A stretch of DNA of 64,000 nucleotides from assembly GCF_037975245.1 (NCBI RefSeq), contig NC_092576.1:13682611-13746610 (forward strand), written 5' to 3'. Source of the stretch: Apostichopus japonicus. Taxonomy: Eukaryota; Echinodermata; Holothuroidea; Aspidochirotida; Stichopodidae. Below the pieces are notes generated by a model. That model was not told the DNA's origin. It searched no databases and saw only the letters and a list, made by a program, of their open reading frames with translations. Made by a program: the position numbers and the translations under genes. Positions 1 through 13,087 of this stretch are shown one piece after another; position 1 is the first letter of the stretch, and every line of letters starts with the position of its first letter.

Positions 1-369
1 TAATATGTTTAACTTCGCGTTAGGTACAACTTCGCTTTTTACATAGAATTTGGTAGCGGAGAGGAATTTGCACATCTTTGATTACTATAACATGAAATCA
101 TTGTGTACAAGTGGTTAAGGTAATGTTTCAAGTCGTGGTCTGATCATGACGTCGTGTCTTCTCTTCATACCGGTGTATAATTTAAGACCTGTGAGGTATT
201 ATGCTTTACGTATCACTCTCTTTTTTTTTAGATAGCTCGTACAAAATCTGACGAAGTCGAATAGTCTTACGGATGGCATTTTCGAAACGTCAGGTGTACG
301 TTCTTAACGGGCAATTCCATGTTTCCATTAGCTTCATGGCATATATTTGACTAGGATTGACGATATCTC

Positions 370-609
370 ATGCACAAGAACATTATATCATCCTTATTTG
401 TTCTGTATATATACTGGGGATGCGATATTGGGCTAAACCCTAGGGATTTGTGCCAAAATGGTACTGAAAGTGATAGACACTTAACACCTCAAGTGATACC
501 GAATTCAAGCGTGGTGAGCATATGGTGTAGTGATGTAGTCACTTATGATGTCATGTGGTCAATGGTCAAAACCAAAACTGTTTTGACCATTACAAGCGTT
601 TTTAAATGA
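370..609 (+). CDS. Short ORF with signal-peptide-like start, possibly Ig-like
   Basis: 79 codons. The N-terminus (MHKNIISSLFVLYIYWG) is hydrophobic like a signal peptide. A later SSVVSIWCSDVV...VMW spacing resembles the Cys-to-Trp part of an Ig domain. No second half is seen and the frame ends in TGA. It may be an exon of a split gene or chance. Confidence 0.22.
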   Translation: MHKNIISSLFVLYIYWGCDIGLNPRDLCQNGTESDRHLTPQVIPNSSVVSIWCSDVVTYDVMWSMVKTKTVLTITSVFK

Positions 610-1637
610 TAAAAGAACCGAAATCATTCATCCTATGTTCGTAAAGAACTTACATTGGTTAGGCTATAGACTCGGTCAAATTTTACTTCTAAGGCTGCTA
701 GAATTAAACCCTTGATGAGTATGTTTTTGACATTGGCTGTAGATATTTCATACGTGGTGACGTCATATGTTTATAGCTTTAAGGTTAATGTTCATCAATC
801 AAAAAACAACTATTTTTATTCTTGTTACACACACGACAACATCACAAAATGAGTGAAATAATGATTTGAATTTTTAAGATCGTCGTTTATCAAAGGTGAC
901 GGAGTAGATTAAGTTCACCATATCACATAACATTTTTTTGGAATGACCCACATGTAAAACTTTACGGCACATGCAATTCAAAGTTGTTGGGTACATCACG
1001 AAGTGTGTCTCCGGATTGTAACATCATGATGAGATCTGCAATCCCGTTGATTACCAACATTTTCTGTTTGTAAATGAACGAGCTACGCATGTAAATGAGT
1101 GAATGAAAGTACTATAGAAAGTATGGGGTGGAAAGTTTTAAAAACTATTACACTGTCGATTTGCGGATACAGTGGTTACAAGTCTACAAATATCGAGATA
1201 GCCAAGAAGGACACCAAGTTTGATTCGTCTATATGTATCGTTTTAGAAAAATCCTCAATCGTCATTTAGAAAATTCTAAGAAATGGCAATCCATTCCTAG
1301 TTCTATTCTTCCGTACCATTGAACTCTACAGATAATGCAATACTGATATTTGTCTGAGATCTGTCTCTGAACTTTACACTGAAATGCACTGAAATTTTTT
1401 ATATTTGTTTTGAACCGTGTTCTGTTTGTTACTGTAATATTTGATAGTTATGTGTTTTGCTGCAGTGAGACAATTTTCCATATTCTTATAGACGAAATAA
1501 ATCTCAATGTCTATCTAAGAAGTTGCCAATTGCTCGTATCAGTAACTTATTTTGAAGTTCAACACACTTTATGAAGTTAGTATTCTAATGTAAAATTTAA
1601 ATGGTAAGTTGAGGAGTATTTACACATAAAGACATAA
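610..1637. other. No feature recognised
   Basis: AT-rich unique-looking sequence without convincing coding frames or repeats. Confidence 0.5.
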
Positions 1638-1645
1638 CCGCTGGA

Positions 1646-2603
<958 letters not shown>

Positions 2604-2611
2604 CCGCTGGA

Positions 2612-3439
2612 ACCATATGTTACTGATCAATAACACTTAAGTGTTACTGTCAATCCCTTATTTACAGTTGTCCTTGTTTGACATCATATATATAATGTAC
2701 GATTACCTAATGTATTTGTACTTCACCTGTTAAAATTTTTAACCCAATGCAAAAAAATTGTTTGAGACCAGAGTAGTTCTGAATTCATACTATATTCTAC
2801 ATAAATACTTTTTATCCCTTGGTCGTTAAACAATAGGAAATTATTTTGGGGAAGAATCCAAATTCGGCTGACCTCCTGTCATAGAAAGTATAGGAATAAT
2901 TCATCAACAGTAAGAACATATTTTCACAATGCTTTTGGTCCCATTCCAAATCTCCCTTCTCGCCACCCCCCCCCCCAAAAAAAACCCCCACACACTATGA
3001 TGTACTACAATGCAATATAATATGTAAATATATAATGATGTTAGTATATGGAAAACTATGAATAAAATATCAAAACTGCAGAACAGAAGTGTTCACACGA
3101 TCGAATCAAGACCACCGTATATGCATGATACATATGGTAAGAACTCTGAGCTATTATGTACTTATACTGAAGCTTCATTCATTTGTTCTCATAATGCGAC
3201 TAATGGTGTTGTACTCGTCCTCAGAATCAGCAAATAAAAATATATATCATGTACTCGTAAACGCAACACGGTATTCTCACTACAAGGCAAAGACGACTAT
3301 GTCGACTTTTTCATGTTTGTGCGCACTGTCGTATATGTAAACTGGTAAAGAACTGCATATATACAGCACAGACAAATTGTCTCTTATATTGAATGTGTCG
3401 CAAGTGGTATGACTGATATACATTAATTATTAATTATTT
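2612..3439. other. Intergenic, no gene seen
   Basis: Holds a C-run/A-run (2966-2986) and short chance frames only (83 codons at 3089-3340, no recognised motif). Confidence 0.5.
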
Positions 3440-3575
3440 CACATCTACAGTCAAATAAGTTCCACTTTATGGCTGATTTGTCCTCTTAGGACTCATCAGG
3501 TGGAGGTACAAATCGAATCCCGGACTTGTGTCTATGCGGACCCTGTCTCACACCTATGTCTATCAACACAGCAGC
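3440..3575 (-). mobile_element. Second copy of the hammerhead-core SINE, diverged
   Basis: On the minus strand it shares GACACAAG, the B-box-like GGATTCGATTTGTACC, CTGATGA, stem GTCC/GGAC with loop TAAGA, and a downstream AAGTGGAA block with the 15.1-kb copy. The G of the GAAA box is missing, so the core at 3477-3499 should be inactive even if the family is catalytic. Confidence 0.62.
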
Positions 3576-4828
3576 AGTGATTCTAATGAAGTGAATGCGT
3601 AAACATGCATAATTAACTTCTGAGACTTGCAAAATGCTCTTTTGAATGCACTTGATCTAAGCTTGATATGAATATTAAATTAAGCGATATAAAAAATGTT
3701 GTGTTACATTTAAACTTACTTCAGTGAGTCTTGCGCTCCCTGGATGAAAATATATTGGGTTAGAAAAATTACTATATAACAGTCATTGTAAAATGTGATA
3801 ATTAAAGTTAGTTTCTACTGATATAATACAAACTACAACAGCGGTAGGTCTATTTTTTGATATCATGCATTTTTATGGTTATTTTCAGAATCCTAATGTT
3901 GTTGTTGACCACTCTCAACAAACTAACCATATTTTAAATAGCTTCGATACATTGCTTTTATTTAGAATTTCCTTTGCATTTGGCGGTTAAATATTTCACG
4001 ATCAAGATGGGTTGTTTAGAGTAGTAGAATATTTACGTTTCAACTTCTCAATTGGGGTTAAAACAAAAACAAATTGGAAGGAATTAACTCGCTATAAGTT
4101 TACTATGATAGATTACATTTTGTTTTCATGAATCAACAACATTATACGTGTTTCAAACATGATAATATTTCAGTCCATACCCGAAAACGTCGTCAGTACT
4201 TTTGTTCCAGGATTGCTTTTTTTTATTACATACCGAAATGCCAAATATATTTTACACGTGGGAACACCTGTATTAGTTTTCCTCTTCGCTTACAGTATTT
4301 TGTAGCTAAACACACAAATTGAAGCTTCCGTTCAAGTTCCTGCTATATCATGTGCAGCTCTATTCCTAACTTCAGTGCTCTAGTTGGCGTATATGTGTTA
4401 TCATGTGGGGTTAGACACGTTTAAAGATTTCTGCAATTCCCGATCGTAACTACCAGTCATTCTGTTACATAAGAATAGCGTGTATGATTTGACAGCTAAT
4501 CCTCAGACATGTGTCAGCGGTGACCTAAAACCGCATAAAAATCTATACAATTCTGTTTTTTGTTCATTAGGGAGAATGGTTTATGAATAAATTCACATGG
4601 TTCATGTTCAGATAAGTGAAGTAGTCAATTTATGATAAATGAAGTTTTCACACACATTTTTTGCTGTTATTTCCGTTTCCGTAAAATCAAGCAGATTATT
4701 TCATTTGATAAACGTGTCAGTAAGAAATTTCCAACAATAGCCAGAAGGAATAGAGTAAGCAATCAGCAAAGATAATGTTCAGCTGATGAAGGCAACCTTT
4801 TTCTTTTCACCTTCACCTTTTTACCATT
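3576..4828. other. Intergenic, no gene seen
   Basis: AT-rich. A 64-codon plus frame (4128-4322) shows no motif and no splice context. Confidence 0.5.
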
Positions 4829-5049
4829 GATAATTCAGAACTTCCAGGCACCCCTTTGCATAGTGTCATGAACTATGATCGAGTAATGCAAACAAACACG
4901 AACGTTAAGTGAATTCGTCAAGATTACAAATCCTTGATCTTATCAAAGGAGAGAACTGACAATTCAGAAGTTCCAGTCCCTCCTTTTGCATTGTGTCATG
5001 ACTTGTTATCGAGTAATTCAAACAGATACGAAGGTCAAGTGAAGTCGTC
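4829..5049 (+). repeat. Two-copy tandem duplication, about 128-bp period
   Basis: GA(T/C)AATTCAGAA(C/G)TTCCAG...GTGTCATGA(A)CT...ATCGAGTAAT.CAAACA occurs at 4829-4920 and again at 4957-5049. The second copy is open in one frame (4934-5119), the first is not. Confidence 0.7.
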
Positions 5050-5119
5050 ACATTACATGACAAAAATCGAGGACCTTATAAAACAAAGGGAGGAATGTAA
5101 CTTCGAAAACGAAACTTGA

Positions 5120-5939
5120 AATAGAAGTATCGTACGCAAAGTGAGGTACCTTGAAAAGCTGTTAACAGTACTTGATATTACGTTTGTGTTACTTTTATTC
5201 TCTTTACTAACTTTTTTTCATATCTTGTTGCCTGTTTACGAGACAAGTTTCCAAATATGACACGTGACCATCAAATATTTGACACTGAATTGGCCGATTC
5301 GGCACTCAACGTTGGTCTATTTTTTTGGGAAAACCACATGCTCTTGTGGGCGGATGATTGACATTGTATTTAGAGGATTTAAGCAGTATAATTTGAGTAT
5401 TGTATAAACTCTTTTGTGTATGATAAAAACCAAATATATTTTAAGCATCCTGATGCATGTGTTATTCAATTTCTTCACAATGTTTGCAACACAGCAATAT
5501 TTCAATATCATACATCTTTCACCAAAAAATAAGGAAGAGAAAGAATAAGATATTATAGTACACACAAATATAAATGTTTTTTGTTACACTTCATTGGTTG
5601 CTAAACTTCACACATCGACGTCAAAAGTCAATAAAAACATTAGACTGATTGAAATATAAATTAAGCAAAACGTTTGCATACATATTTTCATAGGGTTTTG
5701 TAGGCATATCAGATAACAACATCATCTTTATGGTTAAATATATGCTTTGAGAGCTGGTTGGGATTGTAGTATATTTTCTCGTTCATTACTTACTGAAGAA
5801 AGAAGTAATTTGTTGTTTGTTGCATTGATGTCACACCAACTGCTCCACAACTTGATTAATACTCTTAACTTTCAAAAATATGTTTATTCTTAGTGTAGAA
5901 TAACAAGTTATTGATTTGCTGGCATGCGTAGCTGACAAG
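5120..5939. other. Intergenic, no feature recognised
   Basis: AT-rich sequence; an 82-codon minus frame (5317-5565) is low-complexity and unsupported. Confidence 0.45.
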
Positions 5940-6040
5940 ATGGCAACAAAGACAACTGATGAAGTTTCACTAGAAAGACACGGTTGTGATTGCAAAGGAA
6001 TGATGAGCACGTTTCTACTTATACCGGTACAAGGTCCTGA
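5940..6040 (+). CDS. Possible first coding exon upstream of the helical-protein gene
   Basis: An ATG in a fair context (ACAAGATGG) opens a frame starting MATKTTDEVSLERHGCDCKG and runs to a strong donor, GTAAGAGT, at 6041. It lies 2.1 kb upstream of the 8153 exon on the same strand. Its phase does not fit any candidate exon seen between them (7141-7219), so the link is speculative. Confidence 0.25.
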
Positions 6041-7569
6041 GTAAGAGTATAGTACTAATGCAAGTTATGGGTACAGAAAACTGTCCTCGTATAGGAGTAG
6101 GGACTCGACAACTGATATTGCTATCTTACGCGTTTTCATCTAGTTTCGTTTTGTTTCTTTGATATTACGGAATTTTTGAAATGTTCAACCATTTTAAGAA
6201 AAAAGTGTCAGGTGATTAGTTGCAATTTATGAAATAGATATGTGAAACGGTTTAAGTTGTTTATACCAATTTTGATATGTTCCTAAAAACAAGCGCTTCC
6301 ATTTCAACTGTTTCTTTGAGTGTTTACATACAGGCCTTCTTTACTTTGCTTTGATATACAAAATAGATATGACCCTGGGTGAGTGGCGTATAAATAGTTA
6401 AGTATTCGTTATCACTAGGTTATATTTAATATATTTTAACGACGGATAGGGGGCGTAGCAACCGTAAGTAAACATGGTACTAACAGTCACAGCTTGGAAA
6501 TGAAAGATTGCTTAGCAAAGTTTACTTTGGCACACTGTTCTTTGAAGCGTACTCATTGATAAGTTTGATCATGGGTATTAAAATCAATAAAGAAAGCAGA
6601 TCCAGTTGATGATAAACCAAAGTAGATTAAGTTCACCGATAATCTTTGGTCTACGTGCAAACGAAAAGTTATTTCCATTTCAGAAGTAGAGCTCCCAGGC
6701 AGCACCGTTAACAAATATCATCGGAAACCATCCCAAAGAGAGGTAAGATTTTATTAAAATTTGCAAATATAATTTAAGCAGAATTAACTTCATGTTATAT
6801 TCTACTTTGAATGGAGAAATTGAAACAAACAAAACACGTCGTTTATACACTACACTATTTTTTAATGTCTTTTTTAATATCATATGTTAAAGAAAGTTTA
6901 ACAGCAGAAACCCTCATCATTATTTCTCGTTTCAATTGGCAGTAATCTATGTAACATATTTGCTATGATTTAAGAAGTTATACCTTAAAACTTTCTCCAC
7001 AAAAACGAGCTCAACGAACCAGTAAATAATTTAATGAATCGTGTAGAGCCGATTTCTCTCCGAAAGGATAAAGTTGCAACAGGTGTTTAAAGTCAATGAT
7101 TTCATGGGATTTCTTGTACTAGTTTACGCTTACATTTCAGGTGCTTCTTCCTTGCTGACAAGGTTTTATACATTTCGTGGACGAGTGCTGATTGGGAATA
7201 CTATGATGGATTTTGAGGTAACGACATTTGTTTCAGCGGAGTGAGCAAAAGGGGAAATGGAGGGGGAGGAGGAAGGGAGTCAGTCTGGGAAATTGTACAG
7301 TAGGTTGGGGTGAATTTTGAACTTCACCCGGGGAGAGTTATATTTACTAACACAACGTTTAGAACTAATTATCGACCTAAATTTGTATATTAAACATGCC
7401 CCCCCCCCTACGCACAAGTGGACGTATACATTTTATTTTGTGTTCTTGGGGTCAGCAACATGGGCCCAATTGCCAACCATACTCCATCAAAAAATATATC
7501 TTCATTTGTCCGCTTCATACCACTACCTAAATTAGTCGTGGGAAATGTTCCCGCCTCTCCATCTTTGAA
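6041..7569. other. Probable intron(s) or 5' region of the helical-protein gene
   Basis: Two exon-like stretches with splice signals, 6683-6741 (TTTCAG ... GTAAGA) and 7141-7219 (TTTCAG ... GTAACG). Their open phases do not join directly. Otherwise AT-rich with G- and C-runs at 7260 and 7400. Confidence 0.35.
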
Positions 7570-7895
7570 ATCCTGTGCACAGCACTGATTTGTTTAATAT
7601 TAATATTAGGCATTTAGCTATGCTATACATGGTAAACCATATCAAAGTGCTTACAAGTTATATTACCCCTGCTCAATGATAACCTGTCCCAAAGACAATC
7701 CCTCCAGGCGGCAGCAGTTATATACTGCGCCCAATGACAAGTTACCTCACAGGTACCCATTTAACCCCTGGGTGGAGAGAGGCAAGTGAGATAAAGCATC
7801 TTGCCCAAGGACACAGCGTAATGAACTAGGCATGAATCGAACCAGCAATCCTTGGATCACGAGTCCGACGCCTTAGCCAATTGGCCACCACGCTC
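7570..7895 (-). mobile_element. tRNA-derived SINE, about 320 bp
   Basis: On the minus strand a tRNA-like head (GTGGCCAATTGGCTAAGGCG as A-box region, anticodon-arm-like GGACTCGTGATCC, B box GGTTCGATTC) is followed by a body with CTTGGGCAAGATGCTTTA and CAGGGGTTAAATGGGTACC. This is the organisation of long vertebrate/deuterostome tRNA-SINEs. No target duplication was identified. Confidence 0.75.
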
Positions 7896-8152
7896 TCGTT
7901 TAATAATGTACTTTCAACTTTATGTTACATTATCGCAAAATTGACCAACTAAGCAGAACCTGTAAAAAGAGGACTCGGCGTAATGTGTTCAAAGGTTTCC
8001 TTCATCTTGTTTACACTATTTTTGTATTTGTTTTTGGGCACAATACCCCTTTTCGGTGTTCCCGTCTCTAATATGATTTTGCCCACTGCTAATTATACTG
8101 CAAAACATATTTCTGTGCCCAAATTAATTAACAAGTGAATGTTCTTTTACAG

Positions 8153-9175
8153 CCTCCTCATGAAAAGACCGGCTCGTCACTGACAGAGCTAAGTCTGTCC
8201 CTTAACAGTTTGGAGAAAGAAGTTGCTACATTTCCAAAGGAGTTGAAATCCATTTTTTTACAGGAGGAAATAGATTTACTATCGAAAAGGAATAAACATT
8301 TCGACGAAATTAAAGTTGATATAAAACAAGATATTGACATGTATATTATCAATTTATTGCCGTTATGCAAAGAAGGGTGCATCAACCTCGTTAAGCTGTT
8401 CGATAAATACCAGCTTTTGGAGTTTCCTGATTGGCTTGAAAGCATTGAGAAAACTAAGTATGATGTCCAATGCTACCGACATTTTTGCGAGACATTGATC
8501 AAGCTTCACGAATTTCTCGCAATATCGTTAGACGAGAAACAAGAGAAAGTGAATATGTTTGCATCTGAACTTGAGCAAGAGGTGGATATTCAAGACAAAG
8601 AAGCCCTGTCGTTGGTGGCAAAGGCTGAGAAGAAGAAAAAGCTTGTAACGGTTTCCTCTTTTGTACCCTTTGTTGGGTTATTCCCCGCAGTGGCAATGAA
8701 GAAAAGCCTTAAGAAGAATGAAGACGATGCAATGTCCAGAATCAAATTAAGCTATTTAATGAGGAAAATTCACAAGTTGATGACAGATGTTTTGCTTCCG
8801 ACAGTAATTTCCTTTAAAGAGAACATTCAAGCTACCCATGTTTTTTTCGGTGTTATCGAAGATGAATTAATCATCTTCTCTGATTATGCTCAACAAGCCT
8901 CCGTAGTTAAAGAACAAACGAATGCGCACTTCACACTCATGAAGGGGAAGTCAGCCGAAATAAAACGTCATTGTAGATTAGTTGGTAAAATATTATCCAT
9001 TGTTAAAAGTGACGCAAGTATTCTGAGGATTTCGGAAGAAGAGCTAACACAAATTAATGAAAGGTTTCTGACAATCATGGATAAAACCATAGAACAATTA
9101 CCGACGAAATACACAGCTTTTATTCGTAGTAAAGCGAATATTGCAATTGCGGTTAATACTGAAACGTATTGTTGA
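8153..9175 (+). CDS. Large exon of an all-helical protein with a central hydrophobic segment; function unknown
   Basis: The exon follows a good acceptor (TTCTTTTACAG at 8142-8152), so the in-frame ATG at 8135 lies in the intron and is probably not the true start. About 340 codons stay open to the TGA at 9173. The sequence is rich in Lys, Glu and Leu and predicts long helices or coiled coil. One hydrophobic stretch lies mid-protein (SSFVPFVGLFPAVAM, about residues 173-188), between basic residues. Long helices around a short hydrophobic hairpin recall apolipoprotein-L-like and helical pore-forming proteins, but no family signature is recognised and that likeness is only architectural. A diverged paralogue lies at 43348-44313. 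A possible upstream exon at 7141-7219 ends in the right phase for this one, but the chain of 5' exons could not be settled. Confidence 0.78.
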   Translation, partial: PPHEKTGSSLTELSLSLNSLEKEVATFPKELKSIFLQEEIDLLSKRNKHFDEIKVDIKQDIDMYIINLLPLCKEGCINLVKLFDKYQLLEFPDWLESIEKTKYDVQCYRHFCETLIKLHEFLAISLDEKQEKVNMFASELEQEVDIQDKEALSLVAKAEKKKKLVTVSSFVPFVGLFPAVAMKKSLKKNEDDAMSRIKLSYLMRKIHKLMTDVLLPTVISFKENIQATHVFFGVIEDELIIFSDYAQQASVVKEQTNAHFTLMKGKSAEIKRHCRLVGKILSIVKSDASILRISEEELTQINERFLTIMDKTIEQLPTKYTAFIRSKANIAIAVNTETYC

Positions 9176-9239
9176 TCTTGCTTTGAGCTGGAGAGAGATC
9201 TAAGTGGCAATGTGTGTGTGTAGTTTTAGATAATGACCC

Positions 9240-9245
9240 AATAAA
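9240..9245 (+). promoter_or_regulatory. Polyadenylation signal AATAAA
   Basis: A canonical hexamer 65 bases past the stop of the helical-protein gene, followed by a T/GT-rich stretch. It supports 9175 as the true 3' end of the coding region. Confidence 0.65.
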
Positions 9246-10915
9246 CGTTCATTTGTTTCTTTACACTTTTTTTTGCAAATATATGTGAGCCCCGGTACTT
9301 TGTCTCAAATGATTGTCAGTCATTGAATCTATTTCTTATGTATTTCTTTTGTATTCTTATCTATTTCTTGAATCTATTTCAATATCATTCACTCAGTGCG
9401 TAATCAATACATTAATATTCATGGCAATTTATATTCTTTAATACTTTATGAACGGCATTTATTTAGCTCAATGACAATTTGCGGCACCTTTATATGCATT
9501 ATTTAAGTAAAAGTCCAAGAAAGGCTTATTTTTCTTTATAGGCATTCTTAGACCAGTGATTGGTTAATCTATGTTTTTTATGTTTTCTTTAACCGAACCT
9601 TCACTGTAACTTCCTTAAAAATACATCATTTATCGCATTTGAATATGTAAATTGAAACATAGAATATGAACCATGAATATGAGAATAAAACATAAATCAA
9701 AGTTGAAAACGTGCTGAAATGATACGTTATCTGTAAGTATTCGAGAGGCAGTTTGTCAGTACAAGAAAACATCGTTTATACACGATTCTGTATTGCTTTG
9801 CTGTGCAAAGTTCATTCGTACTGAATCTTTCACCACTTGTGAATTCATCACAAGAAAATCAATAATCTCACTGAACTTTGACTATACATTAATATGATAG
9901 TTAAGACTTAAGGAAAACTGCCACAGTTATATTGATCTTATTTTCTTTTTATAAGTGGTCAACTAAGGACACTCTTTGCAGCCTTAAAATGTTTTTTCTA
10001 ACATTTTTCAATATCATAAAATGTTACTATTAAGGCATACATAATTGAGAAGCCTTTTGCCCCTAATGATAGAGTTATTCTATTTTTATGCTACTTAACG
10101 GATGTTTTTCATAGCATCATGTTTATCACAATATGAAGGTCGAATAACTTTTCTTTACAGATTCCGTTTCTGCTGATAATATTAAACCCTTTCATGGATG
10201 TTTGTACATTTGGTTTAAATGTATTATATTGCTTCTTGAAAATAAAGTTACACCTAGTACCATACGGTTTTTCATCTAACTGAGTAATATTTACTCAAAG
10301 TAGTGTGGATTTAAGCAAATTAACGATGGCTTTTCATATGTGTATTTGTGCTAAATTAATTTACCTTGTTGTTTACGTTAAGTGTAAGTGACATCCTTTC
10401 CTTAGTAGCTGCAAGAACAACAGAAAATAGATCCGACTTATTACATCTACTTGAATGGAATTCTACAAACACAATATCTTAAAATATCCCCACTGAGAGG
10501 TTTCAATAGTATCATGATGGTTTTATAACTTTTAATAATGTTTAAAAGAACTATTCGAGTAGCGTAATCAATGTGGGCTGCTGGGGTGGGTCTATGTTGT
10601 GTTGTTCTAAAAAATAAAGATTCTGTGAAAATACCAACTCTGTTTGTGTACATTATCAGGGGCTTTCATGCAGAGACTTTGTGTGTAGTTCGATTACAAT
10701 TAAAGTTTGTATCGACCTTCTTGAGCCCAAAGAGCAACAACAATGAAGCCTTACTTAAAAACATATCTTCAGTAAACTGCCATCATAAAAAATCTCGGGA
10801 TCTTTGTAGACTGTCAAAACTTGTAGTCGCAAGATGATGTTGATAGTAAAAATAATAATACCTATTTATATAGCACATTATATCGACGGTCTCAATGATG
10901 GATGTATTTATTGCC

Positions 10916-10917
<2 letters not shown>
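9246..10917. other. Intergenic, no feature recognised
   Basis: AT-rich sequence. The 88-codon plus frame at 10571 has no recognised motif. Confidence 0.5.

Positions 10918-11001
<84 letters not shown>
10918..11001 (+). repeat. (TA)n microsatellite
   Basis: About 84 bp of uninterrupted TA. The apparent poly-Ile/Tyr frame over it is an artefact. Confidence 0.97.
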
Positions 11002-11004
<3 letters not shown>

Positions 11005-11639
11005 AATCAAGTAACCTTCCATCTCATTTATATAAAGAAAAGGATATTTGAGAGAATAAGATCATGAAGTTTAACCATGTGGAAGGCAGCAAATAAGCCA
11101 TTTGTGCTTTCCAGAGGGGTAACAGGTTAAATGTGGACAAAATGAGGTCAAAAAGCTATTTGCAAAGTATCCTTTAACCAAAAGCGAGATGGCCTCCAAA
11201 CATGGTTGATATGCGGGTTACATCCGCGACTTGTCACGTCATTGAGCGAAAGATCAGAGGTCAAAGATAACCCCAAAACCCTGCAATATGACCATTACGG
11301 ATATTAAAATAGCAATAAAGTCCAAACCTTGTAACTCATGCAAGGATATCCCAGACTACATGTTAGCATTGCATCATTAATTCTAAGTGCCAAAATTCGC
11401 GTGATCAATGGAGGTGAAAGGTGAAAATGAGTCCAAGGAAGCTGCATATTCAGAAGGAAAAAAAACCGTAACAAAGAATAATTAACCTGGCATTTCTCAG
11501 GAGTGTATCTGAGTGTACCACGGGATATAGCCCCATGATACTGCAGCCGTTTTATGTACTTGTTCATTTGTAGCAAGTTTAAAGCGAAACAGGAACACAT
11601 GAGAGAAAGAGAGGAGTTTAATTTTCCCGGTGTGAATTA

Positions 11640-12045
11640 CAACGTCTGGTAGGGGTTTGGGAGGGAAAGCGACCGGTCGCTTAGCATTTGGAGATCCTTT
11701 CCGTTCTCTCTTAGCGACTTTCTAACACTGAAAATCACACCAGGAGATATGACACTCTGGAATTGACCAGAATCAGAGGGCAAACCATCAAAAACTGCAA
11801 CAATGTTACATGACAGTATTTTTTCTCGTAGCGAGATTAAAGCCCAAAACTTGAGGGAGAGGAATTCCAAATCTCTGAAAAATACTTTAAAGCCTTGTTG
11901 GTGGGGCAGAGGAAGGGTAGACGAAACGCCCTGACACGTAAGCATTTGTAGACATTTCGTGTTCTCTTGTAATGACTTTAAAGGACAGAAAACATCTCAG
12001 AAAGACCAATTAAAGTTCTCTACAATATTACCAATTTTTAGTTCA
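11640..12045 (+). repeat. Diverged direct repeat, about 250-bp period
   Basis: TAGCATTTGGAGATCCTTTC...CTCTTAGCGACTTT at 11680 corresponds to AAGCATTTGTAGACATTTCG...CTTGTAATGACTTT at 11941, with similar flanks. Probably an old transposon fragment in two copies. Confidence 0.45.
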
Positions 12046-12490
12046 ATTTCAATGTCAATGTATTTCAAAGCCACATTGGGGTGGATGGCGGAAAACCCGG
12101 ATACCTTAGCATGTTGCTAGCCTAATATGACTCTAATCTGTAATTTTATTGGATTGTGCTACCCCACCCTTCTAATGACCGAATGGATATACATGGACCT
12201 TTGACCTCGCCCCTAAAAGGAATAACGAAGGCAGCGATCAAAAGCCATTTGTATCATTCAGTAGCTTTAAACTCTCTAATATTCGATTTTTAAGTTAACC
12301 GCTTCCAGTTTGACTGAATATGCTCGCTTTGAAAATTGGCTCCTAAGCCCTTACCAAAATGTACAGTAAGCCGCCATTGATTACGCAATACGCCTGAAAT
12401 TCCATATTGATGACATCAGGGAGTAACAACTCAATCGAGCAGTAGCGCTTTCTCGTGAAACTGCTGTGCTTAAGCACAGTCAGTAAATAA

Positions 12491-12654
12491 GGGGTTAAAA
12501 CGGTCTAGCGTGCGTTACTCACAGGATTAATGCACGATCGGGGGATAATGCAAGCGATACACGAGGGCGGAGCCCGAGTGCATCCAGCGATAGCATTAAC
12601 ACCCAGAGTGCATTAATCATGTGAGTAACGCACGCTAGACCGTTGATTAACCCC
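12491..12654. mobile_element. MITE with about 45-bp terminal inverted repeats
   Basis: The two arms (12491-12535 and 12608-12654) are near-identical inverted copies starting GGGGTTAA and including CTAGCGTGCGTTACTCACA. The centre has a smaller GC hairpin (GGGCGGAGCCC). A third partial arm (GTGCGTTACTCACAGGATTA) occurs at 12756-12776. No clear target duplication. Confidence 0.75.
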
Positions 12655-12889
12655 GTTCATTCATACACTACCATTTTTGGGGGGAAAATCATAAAACAAA
12701 ACATTTTTGGTTACATAACCAAAGATTTATTAAAGTGATGCCCCGTAATTTTACCGTGCGTTACTCACAGGATTAACCACGGTCAGCTGACCTGAATGGA
12801 CCAATAGAATTTGGGAATCTTTACTAAGTATGAATGAACAACAATTCATTAGAATTTCTAAACAAAACGAAATAAATAAAAAAGATTCA

Positions 12890-13087
12890 ATGGCAGGGCC
12901 GCAGCCTTATAATTTTGATCCGATATTCACAGCAGATGAATTACAGGCAAAGGAAAACGTAAGAGTAAACAGGGAAGAAGAGGGTCGTGTGCCAACTGTA
13001 CGATAATACCCTACAGATGTAGAGTGTGTTTGTTGCCACGAAGTGGATAATTTTGCGAAGTTTCTTCATCCCCAGAAGGCTGTTTAA
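12890..13087 (+). pseudogene. Relic of a P2X7 C-terminal-tail-like zinc domain
   Basis: The frame beginning MAGPQPYNFDPIFTADELQA reads on through a stop (TAA at 13004) into YPTDVECVCCHEVDNFAKFL. It resembles the domain shared by P2X7 receptor tails and many stand-alone invertebrate proteins: a PYxFEP-like start, an acidic/basic helix, then a Cys-Cys motif after a PT dipeptide. The first expected Cys cluster (CxCGxC) is missing. It is probably a dead copy of a multi-copy family, possibly moved with the adjacent repeats. Confidence 0.5.

Noticed and set aside
7800-7895. Possible genuine tRNA gene on the minus strand
   Set aside because: A long SINE body follows directly and the acceptor stem does not pair.
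8158-8696. Minus-strand frames of 95 and 65 codons
   Set aside because: Shadows of the plus-strand helical-protein exon.
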